Shown here one piece after another: positions 14,025-21,871 of a DNA stretch of 64,000 nt. The stretch spans positions 78,902 through 142,901 of the IMG/VR virus record IMGVR_UViG_3300028392_000036; one strand, written 5' to 3'. Source of the DNA: a virus. Below the pieces are notes generated by a model. That model saw only the letters and a list, made by a program, of their open reading frames with translations, did not search any database and was not told the DNA's origin. The position numbers were made by a program, and so were the translations under genes. Numbering within the stretch: the first letter of the stretch is position 1; each line of letters begins with the position of its first letter.

Positions 14025-15314
14025 TTAGAAAACTTGTTTCCAGCCGTCAACAGTTTTAGTCCACACTTTGTTGACTGTGGTCCATGTGTTTGCGGAGGTT
14101 TTGATTTTGATACTTTGAACTGGACTCCAGGTATTGCTTGCTGTTTTGACTCGTAAACCTGCAGTTGTAACTGCTTGATAGGTTTGTACACCATTGGCTT
14201 GTGATCCAAGCCCGGTTACAGGATCCCAGCCTGCGGTAGCGGCGTATCCATCCGGAATTTCATACGCATTATTACCATAAATTATATCATAAAAAGAACT
14301 GTAATTAGAATAAAATATTTTGGCTAGTGAGTTAGGGGGTGGTCGACGACCCCCATTTTTTGATATAAATCTAGCCATCATACCAGCCATAATGGGCGTA
14401 GCCGCACTGGTTCCTGCTATTCCAGACACTACAGCACCATTAAGATAAAATGCATATGATTGATATGGAGCGGCTATGTCAGGAATTCCGCGCCTAGGTA
14501 GTGCGGTTACTGGGCCAGTTATCCCAGTTGAACTATTATATGTTTGATATTTTTTTCCTATTTGTTGAGAAGGTATATTGATAATAGAACTTATGCCACC
14601 TCCAGACGGTGCGGCAGCCACCTCCGGATTAATTCTTGCATTATACTGATTTACATTTAATATTGTTCCGCCTACTGCTATCACATTGGCATTTGATGAT
14701 GGGTAGTTTACACCTTCAACATTAGTAAATTTTTGTTTTGACCCAGCATCACCAGTTGAGTTAAACACAGATATTCCTTGGGCGACTGCATTGGCTATTG
14801 GTACTGAAAGAAAGTCGCCAAGTCCTCCGTAGTTCTCATTGACTGACCAACTTTGGGTTATTACATCGCACCCGTCTGCTATAGCCGCATTGTAAATATT
14901 TGCCCACCTGTTTGCGAACTCGGAGTATGTTGATGCACTCAGCGGAGTTCCTATATAGATGTTTATAGTAGCATTTGGTACCATACCTGCTATACAGAAA
15001 ATATCTAAAGTATTTTCTGTACTAGCACCATCATTTGGATCAAAATTATTAGTTGCACCATTAACTGATTTAAAATTAATAGTAGGCGCGGTAATTCCTA
15101 AATCGGCCATTGATTTGTTTATGTCACTTTGTAGAAAACCGCCACCTAGACTCAGTATGCCAATCTTAACCCCTGCACCAGTGCTTGTGGGTATGTTGTA
15201 TGCTGTAGCAATCTGAGAAGGAATAAAATTCCCTGGCGCCGGAAGACTAGTTACATCAGGATCATATGATCCAAACTCCGTAATGTCTGGCTTAGGTAAA
15301 AATTCTAATTCCAT
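14025..15314 (-). CDS. Sedolisin-like (S53) serine protease with fibre-like C-terminus
   Basis: A 429-residue protein. The sedolisin catalytic set is visible: Glu100 and Asp104 (STENTLD), oxyanion Asp189 (STGDAG) and Ser303 (GTSAATP), plus the calcium-site stretch GWDPVTGLG near residue 365. There is no prodomain and no signal peptide, unlike cellular sedolisins. The last 50 residues repeat a VKT.S.NTW pattern typical of fibre tips. It lies just downstream of a fibre gene on the same strand, so it may be a virion protease that digests host surface protein. Confidence 0.85.
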   Translation of the reverse strand: MELEFLPKPDITEFGSYDPDVTSLPAPGNFIPSQIATAYNIPTSTGAGVKIGILSLGGGFLQSDINKSMADLGITAPTINFKSVNGATNNFDPNDGASTENTLDIFCIAGMVPNATINIYIGTPLSASTYSEFANRWANIYNAAIADGCDVITQSWSVNENYGGLGDFLSVPIANAVAQGISVFNSTGDAGSKQKFTNVEGVNYPSSNANVIAVGGTILNVNQYNARINPEVAAAPSGGGISSIINIPSQQIGKKYQTYNSSTGITGPVTALPRRGIPDIAAPYQSYAFYLNGAVVSGIAGTSAATPIMAGMMARFISKNGGRRPPPNSLAKIFYSNYSSFYDIIYGNNAYEIPDGYAATAGWDPVTGLGSQANGVQTYQAVTTAGLRVKTASNTWSPVQSIKIKTSANTWTTVNKVWTKTVDGWKQVF

Positions 15315-15316
15315 AA

Positions 15317-16270
15317 TCAGAACGTCTGATACCAGATATCACCAATGTTACCTTGATTATCAAGTGGCGCCGCACTTGCTACCCAAATTTGCCTAGCAAC
15401 ATTGCTCATTACTGCTTTATTGGTTCCAGTTTGAAATTGACTCGCGGTCATTGCACCCAACGCAGACACAGTGCTCGAAGTTACAATGTTACCAGTGACA
15501 TTTAAATTTCCACCTGTGGTTATGTTGTTGGCAGTTACTAGAGCGGCAAATACAGTACCAGTAGTGCTAAAATTTCCACCTGACACATTGCCTCCAACAC
15601 TAACTGTATTAGGTGTAAAGGTACCTGATATTGATAAATTTTGTGCGGCTATATTACCGCCTGCCGATATTGATCCAGCAGTCCGCAAGTTGCCACCTGA
15701 AACATTTCCGGTAACTGAAGCATTACTACCCACATTCAAATTAGTAGTTACTATTGAATTACCTTGTACAGTACCCGACGTTAAAATTGTGCCAGTTGTA
15801 GTAATATTACCCGCGGTTATATTGCCTGATGCGGTAATAGTTGATGGAGATAAGACGCCAGTATAAGTTGGCAAGTAAGCCGCAACATTAGAGTTGGTAT
15901 AAGAACTACCAGCACTGATACCAGTCAGTTGTGAGCCATTGCCAAAAAAGTAGGTGCCCGTAACTGTTCCTGCTGATGATATTAGTCCTCTAGAAATTAA
16001 GTTACCACCAGTGACATTTCCAGTGGTTGAAACAACTGAAGGAGTATAACTTCCCCCGTTTATGTTACCACCAACTGTTATGTTGCCTGAAGCACTGATA
16101 TTTTGGATTGTTAGGTTTCTACTTCCAACTATGTTTCCGCCCGAAGTGAAAGATTGGGTAGCAGTGATATTTCCACCATATACTTCCGCTCCTGACACAT
16201 AAGTTCGAGCACTAACGAATGTAGCGGCAGTAACAGAGCTTTGGGATTGTACATTGGGAAATGATGACAT
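15317..16270 (-). CDS. Repeat-built tail fibre-like protein
   Basis: A 317-residue protein from ATG 16270, made almost entirely of short beta-type repeats ([10 protein letters not shown]-like units), as in the fibres at 38583, 51520 and 54573. The C-terminus ends with a fibre tip motif (AAPLDNQGNIGDIWYQTF). The start is set by AAAGGA upstream. A longer upstream start at 16327 would run through the terminator. It probably forms a trimeric receptor-binding fibre with the sedolisin just after it. Confidence 0.75.
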   Translation of the reverse strand: MSSFPNVQSQSSVTAATFVSARTYVSGAEVYGGNITATQSFTSGGNIVGSRNLTIQNISASGNITVGGNINGGSYTPSVVSTTGNVTGGNLISRGLISSAGTVTGTYFFGNGSQLTGISAGSSYTNSNVAAYLPTYTGVLSPSTITASGNITAGNITTTGTILTSGTVQGNSIVTTNLNVGSNASVTGNVSGGNLRTAGSISAGGNIAAQNLSISGTFTPNTVSVGGNVSGGNFSTTGTVFAALVTANNITTGGNLNVTGNIVTSSTVSALGAMTASQFQTGTNKAVMSNVARQIWVASAAPLDNQGNIGDIWYQTF

Positions 16271-16286
16271 ACGCGGTCCTTTATTA

Positions 16287-16293
16287 TATTTAT
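16287..16293 (-). promoter_or_regulatory. T4-late-like promoter box (ATAAATA)
   Basis: Minus-strand ATAAATATAAT, 17 nt before the start codon of the fibre gene at 16270. Confidence 0.5.
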
Positions 16294-16303
16294 GCGGCCA
16301 CAA

Positions 16304-16332
16304 GAAAGCCCCTTTCGGGGCTTTCATTTTTT
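16304..16332. terminator. Terminator hairpin
   Basis: GAAAGCCCC-TTTC-GGGGCTTTC (16304-16325), with ATTTTTT on the plus-strand side and TTTCTTG on the minus side. It lies directly after the stop of the minus-strand gene 16331-16558. Confidence 0.65.
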
Positions 16333-16558
16333 ACGCTTGGTCTACAAACTTTTTGAGTTCTTCGGCCTTGCTCACAATGTCCGTGCTAGTGGGAAAACTA
16401 GGCATGGTCGGGTAAGGTAGCGTACCGCGATTGGCATCGTTCAGCTTGGAATGATATTCGTCGCTTAGTGCTACTCGGGTTTGGTGTACTGGCGTAACTA
16501 GAATTTCGTTAGCCATTTTGAGAAGTTCGAGACGGATCTCGTAAGGTGTTTTGCTCAT
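16331..16558 (-). CDS. Small conserved-type T4-like phage protein
   Basis: A 75-residue protein beginning MSKTPYEIRLELLKMANEIL, a helical start I associate with small proteins of T4-like cyanophages. It ends in a charged helix (KAEELKKFVDQA). AGGAG lies before the ATG. Function unknown. Confidence 0.75.
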   Translation of the reverse strand: MSKTPYEIRLELLKMANEILVTPVHQTRVALSDEYHSKLNDANRGTLPYPTMPSFPTSTDIVSKAEELKKFVDQA

Positions 16559-16629
16559 GTTTTTCTCCTGTGTATGTGTGTGTCGTTCAAGTCCCGCCCT
16601 ATGCAGGACAAGATTGCTACACGAGCGTA

Positions 16630-17061
16630 TTACTTATAGATGTAGTTGACAGTATCAGAATTTTCGCGGTAGATGCCGGCACCATTTTTCAAATGGAAAC
16701 GCTTGGCCATCTCGGTCTTGGGACTGAGTGTAACGTAGGTATCAATGTCCGGAAATTCCGCTTTGATTGATTCTTGAGCCCGAACAATCAGTTCGCGCCC
16801 TGCGCCTGCGGCATATGACCAAATGGTGTAGAATACCGCGGTTTTGGCACTGCCCACCAACTCCACCAAGTCGTCCACAGCCGCTGGAATCCCATCCAAA
16901 AACTTCACACAAGTGATTGCTCGGGTTTGGTCACCGTCTTTGAGCATGTATATTCGGCTGTTGGAGTTGACTCTTTGGTCAGCAGGTATCTCAGGGCGCA
17001 CTGGGTCGTCCTTTAGGAGATTAACAATTTCGTCAGTAATACTTGTGATGGTGTGTAACAT
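16630..17061 (-). CDS. GNAT-like acetyltransferase protein
   Basis: A 143-residue protein from ATG 17061. The pattern DDPVRPEIP..., AVFYTIWSYAAGAGRELI (similar to the acetyl-CoA loop) and VTLSPKTEMAKRFHLKNGA fits a GNAT fold and is typical of phage virion-associated small acetyltransferase-like proteins. An ATAAATA late box lies about 40 nt upstream. The longer start at 17097 is less likely because it lacks an SD. Confidence 0.6.
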   Translation of the reverse strand: MLHTITSITDEIVNLLKDDPVRPEIPADQRVNSNSRIYMLKDGDQTRAITCVKFLDGIPAAVDDLVELVGSAKTAVFYTIWSYAAGAGRELIVRAQESIKAEFPDIDTYVTLSPKTEMAKRFHLKNGAGIYRENSDTVNYIYK

Positions 17062-17100
17062 ATCTACGCTCTTTATATGCTGGCAACGATGTTGCAAACC

Positions 17101-17107
17101 TATTTAT
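17101..17107 (-). promoter_or_regulatory. T4-late-like promoter box (ATAAATA)
   Basis: Minus-strand ATAAATA, 40 nt before the GNAT-like gene start. Confidence 0.45.
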
Positions 17108-17129
17108 CAAAACTGCGTAGAAAATAAAA

Positions 17130-17471
17130 TTAGGCGTGTATCGCTCGGTACCGTGCCATGGCTCTGGCTCGGGCCACTGCCAATCTCACCTGAATATACT
17201 CAGACAACTCATCATCGGGTTGGTCGGTCGGTGGCGCCACCCGGGGTCTTCGGGGGGTACTACTACAAAGAAATTCATCATCGGGTGCATCATAAGGATC
17301 AGTTCCTTGCAACCGAATGGTAGTAAACCTATATGGATTGCTTCTCAACAGTTTGACTTTTGGCACCCGCGGTCCATGTGCTCGTAATACTGTGTGGTCA
17401 GGTGCCACAACAGGTACGTGAGCCCAGACGCCCGTGGCAACCAAAGCCACAATGATTAAAAAATATCGCAT
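17130..17471 (-). CDS. Exported protein, unknown
   Basis: A 113-residue product with a clear signal peptide (MRYFLIIVALVATGVWAH) and a basic, Pro/Arg-rich mature part with one Cys. No domain recognised. It diverges from the HTH gene at 17611. Confidence 0.55.
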   Translation of the reverse strand: MRYFLIIVALVATGVWAHVPVVAPDHTVLRAHGPRVPKVKLLRSNPYRFTTIRLQGTDPYDAPDDEFLCSSTPRRPRVAPPTDQPDDELSEYIQVRLAVARARAMARYRAIHA

Positions 17472-17535
17472 ACTAGTATATAACGCCTTAGTCCTGCAAA
17501 AGGTTGACTTAGTCTGGGAATGTTGCCAAAATGTG

Positions 17536-17564
17536 TTGCGATTGTGTTACAGTTGTACTATAAT
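17536..17564 (+). promoter_or_regulatory. Sigma70-like promoter
   Basis: TTGCGA (17536-17541), 17-nt spacer, TATAAT (17559-17564). A tiny ORF starts exactly 6 nt after the -10. Confidence 0.7.
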
Positions 17565-17570
17565 ACTTAG

Positions 17571-17621
17571 ATGCTGTACGCAACGGCTACACTTAAGAAA
17601 GGTAAAAATTATGCGTTTTAA
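17571..17621 (+). CDS. Leaderless 16-residue leader ORF
   Basis: ATG at the predicted transcription start opens MLYATATLKKGKNYAF, which overlaps the first 11 nt of the next gene in another frame. Possibly translation-coupling; could be chance. Confidence 0.35.
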   Translation: MLYATATLKKGKNYAF

Positions 17622-17877
17622 TGAAGACACCAAGACTTACAAAGTCTTTTCCGCACTGCAATCTGGCGAGACATTGACTCCTGCCCAAGCTCAACACCGT
17701 TTTGGTGTTAAGAACCTCAGCGCCGAGGTCAGCCGCGTTCGCCAGGCTGGTTTCTGTGTTTATGCCAACAGCCGTGTTGCTGGTAATGGCGTGAAAGTTA
17801 CCGAGTATCAAATCGGCAAACCATCACGTAAACTTATTGCCGCAGGCTATCGCGCAATGGCACTTGGTTTGGTTTAA
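17611..17877 (+). CDS. Small helix-turn-helix-like protein
   Basis: An 88-residue protein. It contains TLTPAQAQHRFGVKNLSAEVSRVRQAG, which reads as a small winged or helix-turn-helix segment (residues 22-48), and basic strands after it (VTEYQIGKPSRKLI). ATG 17611 is preceded by AAGAAAGG. A terminator follows. It is probably a small DNA-binding regulator. Confidence 0.65.
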   Translation: MRFNEDTKTYKVFSALQSGETLTPAQAQHRFGVKNLSAEVSRVRQAGFCVYANSRVAGNGVKVTEYQIGKPSRKLIAAGYRAMALGLV

Positions 17878-17913
17878 TCCCGACTCGCTGTCCTAATCCC
17901 AAAGGACACTACA

Positions 17914-17944
17914 CAAAAAACCCTGCTCACGGCAGGGTTTTTTC
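17914..17944. terminator. Bidirectional terminator
   Basis: AAAAAACCCTGC-TCACG-GCAGGGTTTTTT. It serves the plus gene ending 17877 and the minus gene ending 17927, whose last codons (EKTLP, stop) are encoded by the hairpin itself. Confidence 0.85.
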
Positions 17945-18535
17945 TATCAAGTACTGTTTCAATTCCACGTTTGGATGCAAGCGATAGTAGAATATCTTTT
18001 GTGTCACATCCGACTCTACTCTAAACACCAAGGGGGTGTACAATGATTTCTCCTGTGCTTGTACTCGCCGAGCAGTGTGCAAGTCTTTGGTGTCACGCAC
18101 AAATTGTTTGATGATGTTGTCCACAGGCTGTTGATAAAACTGCTCAATTTTGCCATCTTGTATCAAGGCCTGATAGTTCCAGTACTGGCTCAAAAACTCA
18201 CTATCATGGTGGCTCAACTGATACTGCTGGGCCAACTCATGTGTGAACTCTAGTCCACAATCGCCCAGGATCGGCAAGCGACCAGCAAAATTTGCCAACC
18301 AAAGTGAATTTATCTTGCTGTCGTTGATCAACAGGTACACCTGGTCCACACCCAGATTCCGATACATCTCGCTCCAGACGTTTAGATTTCTGATATAAAC
18401 CGGCAAGAACGAGCTGTTGAATCTTGTGACGGAACAGATCAAAACACGGCGGTTTTGTGTTAGACTTTGCCAGGTAAAGGAATCAAAGCAATCCTTTTGA
18501 TACAACAAGAATTGCTTTGTGGGAGCGACTGTCAA
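17927..18535 (-). CDS. Peroxiredoxin-fold protein lacking peroxidatic Cys
   Basis: A 202-residue protein. Residues 30-75 (LICSVTRFNSSFLPVYIRNLN then YRNLGVDQVYLLINDSKINSLW) align with Prx5-type peroxiredoxins (FTPTCSSTHLP ... YGVDEIICVSVNDTF...AW). The peroxidatic Cys is replaced by Asn (TRFNSS), so peroxidase activity is unlikely. The C-terminal half differs from the family. TTG start at 18535, 8 nt after the DctP-like gene, suggesting an operon with it. Confidence 0.65.
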   Translation of the reverse strand: MTVAPTKQFLLYQKDCFDSFTWQSLTQNRRVLICSVTRFNSSFLPVYIRNLNVWSEMYRNLGVDQVYLLINDSKINSLWLANFAGRLPILGDCGLEFTHELAQQYQLSHHDSEFLSQYWNYQALIQDGKIEQFYQQPVDNIIKQFVRDTKDLHTARRVQAQEKSLYTPLVFRVESDVTQKIFYYRLHPNVELKQYLIEKTLP

Positions 18536-18543
18536 CTGGGTAG

Positions 18544-19494
18544 TTAGGCCTTGATCATATCGTCAACCAACTGTGGGCTGAAGATATCACGATACTTGTC
18601 GTATAGTGGTTGAGTCTTTTGTTTGAGCTTGGCAATTTCTGCTTCGGCAAAACGGTGATAGCTGATGCCTTTGCGCTCATGCAAATCAGTGTCAGCTTCA
18701 ATTTGGTCAGCTTCGTTCACAGTCCATGAACGCTCTAGTTTGGCCACGTGAGCCGACGCCTGAGTCATGGCCTGTTGTTGTTCTGGAGTCAAACTGTTGA
18801 AGAAGTCATTGTTGATCAAAATAGTTGTGAGGAACATGCTGTGATCAGTTCTGGCAATGTGTGTGAGACCTTGCTTGTAGGCTTCGACATCGTAGCGTGG
18901 CAGGGTGGTTTCCACAGTGCCTTTGGCCTTGACCAAGTTGTTGCGATCATCACTCATTGCGGCTGTGGCAGGAACAACTGTGCAACCTAATGCACGAGCA
19001 GTGTCCACACGCACAGGATTCAGAGTTGATACGCAGGTCAGTTTCACAAAGTCTTCACTGGTGGTAACTTCTTGATCCGAAGCAAACACACGGAAGCCAC
19101 CTGAGTAGGTGAATGCCAGACCGCGTACTGCAGATGTTTCTTGTATCTTGCTCAGCAACTTCTTGCCAATTGCGCCATCCAATACTCTGGAGGCGTGATC
19201 ATGATCTTTGAACAGGTAAGGCAGTTCAAGAGCAAAGAAATCTGGATTGTACCAAGAACCCACCCAGCGTGTTTCAACTTGGGTAACTTCGGCATCGCCA
19301 GCATTGATCATGGTCAACGGGTGTACTTTGGCAGTTGAAAACTTCTTGGAATACTCTTCCGAAGTGTAAATTTCAACTTGGATCGAGTCCTGTGTCAATT
19401 CACGAATCTTTTGGTTAAATGCCTGGGCTGTGCGAATAAAAAGCTCAACAGGTTCGTGATCTACTATCCAACGGATTGTGCGGGTTTGGCTCAT
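18544..19494 (-). CDS. TRAP-type C4-dicarboxylate solute-binding protein (DctP-like), no signal peptide
   Basis: A 316-residue DctP-family protein from ATG 19494 with AGGAG upstream. The family pattern is visible: ELPYLFKDHDHASRVLDG, the ligand-binding loops and a GTVETTLPRYDVEAYKQGL stretch. DctP proteins bind carboxylates in the periplasm, but this one has no signal peptide at the chosen start; upstream in-frame codons also give no convincing signal. It may have been repurposed for cytoplasmic or virion use. A late-like box lies upstream, and the peroxiredoxin-like gene follows. Confidence 0.8.
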   Translation of the reverse strand: MSQTRTIRWIVDHEPVELFIRTAQAFNQKIRELTQDSIQVEIYTSEEYSKKFSTAKVHPLTMINAGDAEVTQVETRWVGSWYNPDFFALELPYLFKDHDHASRVLDGAIGKKLLSKIQETSAVRGLAFTYSGGFRVFASDQEVTTSEDFVKLTCVSTLNPVRVDTARALGCTVVPATAAMSDDRNNLVKAKGTVETTLPRYDVEAYKQGLTHIARTDHSMFLTTILINNDFFNSLTPEQQQAMTQASAHVAKLERSWTVNEADQIEADTDLHERKGISYHRFAEAEIAKLKQKTQPLYDKYRDIFSPQLVDDMIKA

Positions 19495-19529
19495 ATGGTT
19501 CTCCTGAGTTTGTGATATGATGTACACTT

Positions 19530-19536
19530 TATTTAT
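19530..19536 (-). promoter_or_regulatory. T4-late-like promoter box (ATAAATA)
   Basis: Minus-strand ATAAATA, 36 nt before the DctP-like start. Confidence 0.45.
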
Positions 19537-19564
19537 GTTCGCAAGCAGATCACCCGTATTTCGC

Positions 19565-19593
19565 TTGACCAATAATTCCCAATTTGCTATAAT
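19565..19593 (+). promoter_or_regulatory. Sigma70-like promoter, TTGACCAATA class (leaderless)
   Basis: TTGACC (19565-19570), 17-nt spacer, TGC-TATAAT (19588-19593). ATG 19600 comes 6 nt after the -10. Confidence 0.8.
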
Positions 19594-19599
19594 TAGGGC

Positions 19600-20733
19600 A
19601 TGAAACACATACTTGCACTGATTAGTACTTTGGTTTTAACTGCCTGCGGCGGCGGAGGTGGCGGAGGTGGCGGCGAGCCCAGTAGCGCCACAACAGTTAA
19701 GACGCAACCGTTTTCTTGTGTCGCTCCGCAATCGCAAAGCAATAGATATCGAGCGGCAACGTTTGATGTGCGTAGGGATGATATTGGCCGAACCGCAGAA
19801 GGTCACAATATCACCAGTTTTGCCGCAGTCAAACTCATGATAGATCGTGCCAAGTGTGTGGGTTTTGACACAGCAATTTTTGAAACCAATATCCCTATTG
19901 ATATTACAACGGGTCTGGTAAGAACCGATCAACCTATCCCGGTTGATTTTTGGCGATATGTTTCCTATGCCAAAAGTATAGGACTACGTGTGGCAGTACG
20001 GCCCATTCCTGTGAACTATGTTGATGACAACACTCTCACTGGTGATACAGTTGGGTTATCAGTTTCGCAGGCACTAAACAGTGTCAAAATCTTTGAACAA
20101 AATCTAGCGGTGCAGGCCCAAAATGCCGGCGTGGACATTTTCTACGTGGGGATTTTGAACTACGGAATTGATAATGCCACCTACAATACCGAATGGCAGG
20201 CAATTGTGGATGCAGTAAAATCTGTTTATACCGGCAAGTTAGCCTACACAACCTGTTTGCTTTGTACTGACACAGTTGTTTGGGGCAAAGTGGACATGGT
20301 AGGGATAGAAACCTCAACAGGTAATACTGTGGTCAGTGCCGCCGCTGTACCAAAAATACAAGCCCTGGCCCGCAGTTACAACAAACCTATTATGATAGAT
20401 AATGTGTACATTTATGCAACACCACCATCATATGCCAGTAACTCACTGTGGAACTCAGTAAACTCAGGTAGTGTCAGTAGTTTTCTACCAGATTATGTTG
20501 AACAGGCAAGAAAGTTCAACGAATTTTTTAGTTATATGACCTTGTTGAAATCTGATATTCAAGGCTTTGCGATCGGGCAATACATGCCATGGCTACAGAA
20601 TGCCAACATCCAATCACCGGTCACAAACATAGAAACTCAGTTCAAAATATTTGACACCATAGGCTTTTCGCTGTATAATAACATTCAAGCTCAAACTACC
20701 ATTCAATCATATTTGAGCAAACCGTGGAATTGA
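19600..20733 (+). CDS. Poly-Gly lipoprotein with TIM-barrel glycoside-hydrolase-like domain
   Basis: A 377-residue lipoprotein: signal with lipobox LTAC (Cys 16) followed by nine Gly, the flexible linker common in proteobacterial lipoproteins. The mature part (about 50-370) alternates strands and helices as in a TIM barrel, e.g. TAIFETNIPIDI, YAKSIGLRVAVRPIPVNY, VDIFYVGILNYG, DMVGIETSTG and NKPIMIDNVYIY. The order resembles glycoside hydrolase family 113-like domains, but I cannot assign catalytic acids. It probably sits in the outer membrane of the infected host. It is leaderless. Confidence 0.65.
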   Translation: MKHILALISTLVLTACGGGGGGGGGEPSSATTVKTQPFSCVAPQSQSNRYRAATFDVRRDDIGRTAEGHNITSFAAVKLMIDRAKCVGFDTAIFETNIPIDITTGLVRTDQPIPVDFWRYVSYAKSIGLRVAVRPIPVNYVDDNTLTGDTVGLSVSQALNSVKIFEQNLAVQAQNAGVDIFYVGILNYGIDNATYNTEWQAIVDAVKSVYTGKLAYTTCLLCTDTVVWGKVDMVGIETSTGNTVVSAAAVPKIQALARSYNKPIMIDNVYIYATPPSYASNSLWNSVNSGSVSSFLPDYVEQARKFNEFFSYMTLLKSDIQGFAIGQYMPWLQNANIQSPVTNIETQFKIFDTIGFSLYNNIQAQTTIQSYLSKPWN

Positions 20734-20734
20734 T

Positions 20735-21187
20735 ATGCTACTTAAACTGCTAGAGCGTTGGGGTCGTAAACGTATTGTTTATGATCGAGTTGAAAACGAA
20801 CCTTACCTAGAACGCTACTATTTGTTTCTCAAAGACCGAGAACGTTTTCCGTTTAACATATTCCTTCATAAGTTTTTAAAATCAGACCCGGATGATGTAC
20901 ATGATCACCCCTGGCCCTACTTTACAATTATCTTGAAGGGTGGATACTGGGAATGGATTCCGCATTTTGATTTGCGAGGTCAAAAGATTTGCGAAATACA
21001 AAAATGGCGAGGCCCGGGACATTTCCGTTTTAATCGAGCCACCAGTTATCATCGCATTGAACTAGATCCCAAAGTCACTGCCTGGACCTTGTTCTGCCCT
21101 GGACCCAAGCAACGTGATTGGGGTTTCTTGGTCCGGAATAAGTGGATACAGTGGGAACAATATTTGAAACAAAGGAAAACAGTATGA
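20735..21187 (+). CDS. Cupin-type protein
   Basis: A 150-residue protein with the first cupin motif HDHPWPYFTIILKGGYWEW (about 57-75) and the later SYHRIELDPKVTAWTLF, giving metal-binding His residues. A single cupin barrel of this kind binds a metal and may act as a dioxygenase or sugar epimerase. Its stop overlaps the next ATG (ATGA). The function is not fixed. Confidence 0.75.
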   Translation: MLLKLLERWGRKRIVYDRVENEPYLERYYLFLKDRERFPFNIFLHKFLKSDPDDVHDHPWPYFTIILKGGYWEWIPHFDLRGQKICEIQKWRGPGHFRFNRATSYHRIELDPKVTAWTLFCPGPKQRDWGFLVRNKWIQWEQYLKQRKTV

Positions 21188-21480
21188 AGTGGTTAAAACG
21201 TTGGTTGGCCCGAGCAGTGGTGGAAGGCCATAATGACGCAGAACGTGTAGAACGTATATACGCAACTGCTGGGCCCAAGTTATCCGCTGGAAGAGACGTT
21301 GAAAGCGATGATGGACTCAATATCACAGTACGCAAGGCCATTGGTGGTAAAATTGTGACGTTTAGGCACTATGATCCCAAATCTGACCGCCACAGTCACC
21401 GGCTGTATGTGATTCCAGACGAACTAGATTTTGAGCGAGAGTTAGGCAAGATGATCACTCTAGAATCAATGAGAGGCTGA
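21184..21480 (+). CDS. Small phage protein
   Basis: A 98-residue protein from the ATGA overlap at 21184. It has a helical basic start (MKWLKRWLARAVVEG) and a strand-rich end (RKAIGGKIVTFRHYD, HRLYVIPDELDFE). The pattern occurs in T4-like cyanophage genomes; function unknown. Confidence 0.65.
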   Translation: MKWLKRWLARAVVEGHNDAERVERIYATAGPKLSAGRDVESDDGLNITVRKAIGGKIVTFRHYDPKSDRHSHRLYVIPDELDFERELGKMITLESMRG

Positions 21481-21483
21481 AAG

Positions 21484-21490
21484 TAAATAC
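21484..21490 (+). promoter_or_regulatory. T4-late-like promoter box (TAAATAC)
   Basis: TAAATAC placed 3 nt before ATG 21494, the same spacing as the boxes before the superoxide dismutase and methyltransferase genes. Confidence 0.45.
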
Positions 21491-21493
21491 ATT

Positions 21494-21871
21494 ATGCATA
21501 CCTTAATTGATTTTGTAAGTTTTGTAGTCAACAGTATACTTGTTGGCGCCCTGGTATGGTTTGTTTTTACCTGGGCAGTGAGTCGTTATTTGGAACGCCA
21601 AATTGGTTCGGTGGTACGAGACCTTGATCAGGAACGCCTGATCCCACTCACAATAGAGGTTGACTTAGATCAGTATTTCTGCTATAATAGCATTACCAAA
21701 GCATTTGTATGCCAAGGTCGCAATTTGAAGGAAATTGTGGAACGTTTTAAACAACGCTATCCGGACAAGTCTGCCGCTATCTATGATGGTGATGAGACTG
21801 CGGTGCGTACTCTTAAAAGTCAATTGAAAGAACTCGGTGAAAATTTCTCTAGTATCAGACGTGCATCTTGA
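21494..21871 (+). CDS. Membrane-anchored small protein
   Basis: A 125-residue protein with an N-terminal membrane helix (residues 5-32) and a soluble alpha/beta tail (EVDLDQYFCYNSITKAFVCQG, then EIVERFKQRYPDKSA). The layout is typical of small membrane proteins in T4-like phages. It overlaps the phosphoesterase gene by 35 bp. Confidence 0.65.
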   Translation: MHTLIDFVSFVVNSILVGALVWFVFTWAVSRYLERQIGSVVRDLDQERLIPLTIEVDLDQYFCYNSITKAFVCQGRNLKEIVERFKQRYPDKSAAIYDGDETAVRTLKSQLKELGENFSSIRRAS

